Of a stretch of DNA of 64,000 nt, positions 60,800 through 64,000 are shown piece after piece; position 1 is the first letter of the stretch; each line of letters starts with the position of its first letter. The notes below the pieces were generated by a model that was given only the letters and a program-made list of their open reading frames with translations, had not been told where the DNA came from and did not search any database. Made by a program: the position numbers and the translations under genes. Origin of the DNA: Mesostigma viride (lineage: Eukaryota; Streptophyta; Mesostigmatophyceae; Mesostigmatales; Mesostigmataceae); NCBI GenBank assembly GCA_009746045.1, contig RPFO01000050.1:1971368-2035367 (forward strand). The letters are read 5' to 3'.

Positions 60800-61649
60800 T
60801 CAATCTCCCGCCGCGTTCAATCTCCCGCCGCATTCCCTGCTCGCGTCATCGATAAACACCAGAAAACCTACGCGGGTATTCTGCGTGCACACGGCTGATT
60901 GGATGGCTCTTTTCGCGGACCTCAACGCCCAAGGACGTGCGTGGCTGTTATCGCTTTCATTGCGGAGTGTGGGCTCGGCGTACCTTCGTGCTCTTCCCAT
61001 GGTACCCCCATTCGCCTTAGCTCCCAGCCACTACTCGGTGGCGCTCCGGCACCAGCTATTTGCCCCGCAGCCTCTTGTTCCGGCCGGGCGGCCTTGTGGT
61101 AGCTGTGGGCAGCCGCTGGATCCCACGGGGACTCACTACCTTGCCTGCATGGGGGGCCAACAGAATCAGAATTGGTATGTGTGTTTGCACACTGTCCTCC
61201 TGACGGTGGTGCTCGCCATGGTTCGGTCAGTTTTCCCCCACGCGAACATCCGGTCCGAGGATGCGGATGGTGCTGCCTTCTATTCCCCCAACCACCGGCC
61301 TGACATCGTGGTGCTGGACTTTGAGGGGGGTGGCCGGCATCTGCTTATTGACGTTTCGGTGGCGCGGCCCTTGGCTCTTAGCCACGTGGCTGGGGCCTCC
61401 CTCACGGCAGGTTACACGGCGGACCGGGCGGAGCGGGCCAAGCTCCTGGCCTACGGCGACGTCAGGCACCATCGTGTGGTGCCCTTTGTCCTGGAGGAGT
61501 TTGGGGCCATGGGGCCCCTGACCTCCGTCTTCTTCAAGGAGTGTTGCCGGCTCCGGGAGGACCGGCTGGACCTGGAGGGCCAGCGGGCCCCATGGTTGGC
61601 TTGGACCTGGACGTCATATTGGCGTCAGCGCTTGTCGGTGGCGCGCTGA
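60800..61649 (+). pseudogene. Retroelement C terminus with CCHC knuckle and restriction-like endonuclease motif
   Basis: The frame from about 60885 to 61649 lacks an ATG at its start. A short matching stretch upstream ('KHQKTYAGIL', 60850-60884) is in another frame, so there is a frameshift and no 5' part. Domains in order: CGSCGQPLDPTGTHYLAC (CCHC knuckle), 'RPDIVVLDF', 'LLIDVSVARP' and 'AERAKLLAY', then 'VPFVLEEFGAMGP'. The PD...D...K pattern fits the PD-(D/E)XK nuclease found at the C terminus of R2-, CRE- and Dualen-type non-LTR elements, which cut target DNA. No RT is present in this window. The family assignment is an inference from the motif order. Confidence 0.65.
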
Positions 61650-62870
61650 CTCGGGCCATGGCTGACATCATGCTCCGCCGTACGCGGGCCGTGATTTTGC
61701 GGTGCAGCAGGGCTATTAAGTATTAGGTTCCTCCCGTTAGGAGTTTCCATTGGTCTTATCGTAGTATAGAGCTTTGACATGGCTCTGTATATAGGTTTAT
61801 ATCTGGGCGTTTGCTTTGGTTTGAGTGCCTTTCACTCTGCTGTAAGTAATTATATTTTTAATATATATTCATTGAGAATGATAGATTACGGAGGTGAGAT
61901 AGGCATGCAACATAAGGAAAAACCCGATAACTGGGAGAATAACCCTGAAGAAATAATTAATAGTAATCTGACACAGACATCCAAGGATCACGCCAGCTGC
62001 ACAAGGTACAACTAACTATACATCACAAAACTACACGCAGCAACAGCGCTGCCGGCCCACCATGCAGGCCTGGAAGGGATCTAGACCGCATGGGTCGCCA
62101 CAAAGTCGGCCCGGGTGCGGCGGAATAACACATCAGCCACGGTGCGAGTGAGGGCGAGTGACAGGCGCTGCCGCAGGAGGGGGGACATCCAGCCAAAACA
62201 GCACACTCACTCGTGTGTCCGGCGCGGCACCTCCGGACGTGGAGCGGACTCCAAAAACGGGAAAAAATGTGTCCGGCAGCAGAATTTTTGCGACGGAGTG
62301 TACTCCAGTCGAAATTTTTAGGGCGGCGCGAAGAAAAATTTTGTGGAGCTAACTCCTCCCGCCGGTCCGGCGCCTGGTTTTAGGAAAGGAGTGCGCTCTG
62401 GTGATCCCGCTAGCTCGGTCAGGCGTTTGATTTTAAGTGCAGGAGTCCGCTTTGGCCCTGCTGTACTTAAAACTTACGCTGAGAACTTACCAAGTATTGG
62501 TTGATTCTAGGAAGACGTATCAACTTTCAGGCAGGCGTCAGGTTGTTGTTGTTGATTCTGACACCGGACCTGGCGTCAGGTAATAGGCCTCGAATTTCCG
62601 CCGGCTTGACGTCATTCTTGAGTTGCAGACCACCGTTGCACCAACAACCAGCCTGAAGCCGGAGCACTGCAGTACAAAATCATTAATATTCTTCTACTTG
62701 GAGAATATGCTAATACTATCGCTTACTGTATACTAAGAGCTTCTACTATATAGAGATTCTACAAAAAGTGCCACGTGTCGTACAAGCCACGTAGCACGTA
62801 GCGCACTCCCAAGTCGATCCGGCGCAGCCTTTCAAATGATCCTGACATCTGGAGTGCACTCCATCATTTT
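61650..62870. other. Spacer between convergent retroelement copies
   Basis: The first ~200 bp is probably the 3' untranslated region of the plus-strand copy. Words such as GGAGTGC, TCCGGCG and CCGCAGGAGGGG recur (62140-62470), and one part (62170-62205) resembles sequence at 33215-33240. No gene was recognised. Confidence 0.45.
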
Positions 62871-63984
62871 TCACTTTGGCTGGCGCCGGGCGGCGCGGTA
62901 GGCCAAACTCTGGAGTACGCTCATGTACGATTTTAGGGGGGGATGTCCCCCCTCCTGCTGCCGCCAATACGAGGACCACATGCGGGCATGCAGACCACGG
63001 GGCGGTCTGACCCTCGCGGTCGAGGCGGTCTGACCCTCGAGGTCGAGGCGGTCTTCACGGCGCTGGCAGCACTCGTGGAAAAACTCCGCTGTCTTGGGGC
63101 CCATGGCCCCGAACTCCTCAAGGACAAAGGGGATGACCCGGTGGGGCCCCACATTCAATGCCGTAGGAGGCAAACTTGTCGTGCTTAGCCACAGCGGCAA
63201 CAGCGCCGGCATCCACAGCCGCCCGGAGGATGTGGCGACCGGAGAGCGGCCTAGCCACGGAGACATCGATGAGCAGGTGGCAACCCGGCTGCCCGTCGTA
63301 ATCAAGCACGGTAATGTCGAGGGCGGTGGTTGGGTGAGTAGAGGGCGGCTTCATCCGTGTCCTCGCACTTGATGGTGGAGTGGGGAAAGACCGACCGAAC
63401 CATGGCACACACCACCCGAAGGATCGAGAGCGGTATGGAGATAGAGGAACCAGTTCTGGTTCTGCTGGCCACCGCATGCACGCGTCAGATGTAGTGCGTC
63501 CCAATAGTATCCATGCAGAGCAAGCCCGCAGCTGCCGCAGGACGCACCCGCCGTGATGAGAGGTTGCAGGGCAAACAGCTGGTGGCGGAGAGCGATGGCG
63601 TAAAGGGCCGGAACCAGCATGAACAAAGGGCTCGTGGGGAGCCGGGCGCGCAGGAATGCGGCCCCCACGCTCCCCTCAAGGGTTGAAACGGAGTGAAGCC
63701 AAGCCTTCGGGACCCTGATGATCAAGCTCGCATGCAGACCCTGGCATCCAGTCGGCACAGTGTAGTATCCCCGCGTATAGGTCTTTTGACGTTGTTTTTC
63801 GTGAACGCAGGCAGGGAAGACGTACACTAATAATAGGACTGACGACAGTGGACACGCCGGGCGTGCCCCGGGGCAGGCGACGGTGGACGGCCTGAGCGGG
63901 GCGGACGAGGTCGCAAGCCTGCTGGATCCCGAGGTAAGAATCCTGCACAGCCTGCACAAAGGGGAAGGGGGATGGGGTGACCAA
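62871..63984 (-). pseudogene. Decayed second copy of the same retroelement C terminus
   Basis: Three minus-strand frames together reproduce the plus-strand copy at 60.9 kb: 'YAGILHCADWM', 'ALRHQLFALQPL', 'CGSCG' and 'GGQQNQNWFLYLHT' in one or two frames (63960-63560), 'LLIDVSVARPLS' in another (63504-63118), and 'VIPFVLEEFGAMGP' to the stop in a third (63140-62871). At least three indels separate them. The nuclease Asp residues are partly lost ('ALDITVLDYDG' where the other copy has 'RPDIVVLDFEG'). Confidence 0.7.
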
Positions 63985-64000
63985 GTCGGGAATGGAGCTG

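Overview
This is a nuclear segment from a eukaryote. Genes are split by GT-AG introns, repeats dominate the window, and one gene encodes a coiled-coil protein of the type found in cilia and flagella. A predicted organelle-targeted fructosamine-3-kinase-like protein, GC-rich exons and L1-, RTE- and piggyBac-type transposons would suit a flagellated alga, perhaps of the green lineage. The species cannot be fixed from sequence alone.

Four spliced genes could be reconstructed by matching reading frame and splice phase across every junction. (1) 6415-14783 (+): a 9-exon, 374-residue fructosamine/ketosamine-3-kinase family protein with all kinase landmarks and a transit-peptide-like N terminus. (2) 24669-32335 (-): a 3-exon, 1457-residue secreted protein built from two copies of an unnamed six-cysteine domain joined by a long Ala/Gly/Pro/Gln-rich linker. 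(3) 43145-47751 (+): a 7-exon, 1113-residue piggyBac transposase inside a complete 6.5-kb transposon with TTAA target duplication. (4) 50173-59723 (+): a 10-exon, 465-residue coiled-coil axonemal-type protein.

Layout. 1-4.8 kb: microsatellites, a near-perfect 297-bp-arm palindrome, a transposase-like fragment and an ORF of unknown function with a GC-repeat N terminus. 5.2-6.0 kb: a ~172-bp tandem repeat. 6.4-14.8 kb: the kinase gene, one intron of which holds 18-19 copies of a 59-bp repeat plus (CT)n/(CA)n. 14.9-24.2 kb: a retroelement nest with one near-complete LINE, tails of other LINEs, two SINE copies, an insertion with an 11-bp target duplication and composite short repeats. 24.7-32.3 kb: the secreted-protein gene, whose first intron carries a 1.5-kb array of a 9-bp unit. 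33.0-42.1 kb: an L1-like LINE with several frameshifts, and several tails of the same family, lying between mariner/pogo-like inverted termini. 43.0-49.5 kb: the piggyBac element. 50.2-59.7 kb: the coiled-coil gene with very large simple-repeat introns and a mariner-like MITE. 60.0-64.0 kb: LINE tail, SINE and two convergent copies of a retroelement C terminus with a restriction-like endonuclease signature.

The host genes do not form an operon or pathway. What ties the window together is repeat biology: small exons separated by introns inflated with simple repeats that are mostly pyrimidine-rich on the sense strand, and intergenic space filled by nested retroelements ending in TTAA-type tails. 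No tRNA, rRNA or CRISPR locus was found, and promoters could not be identified.
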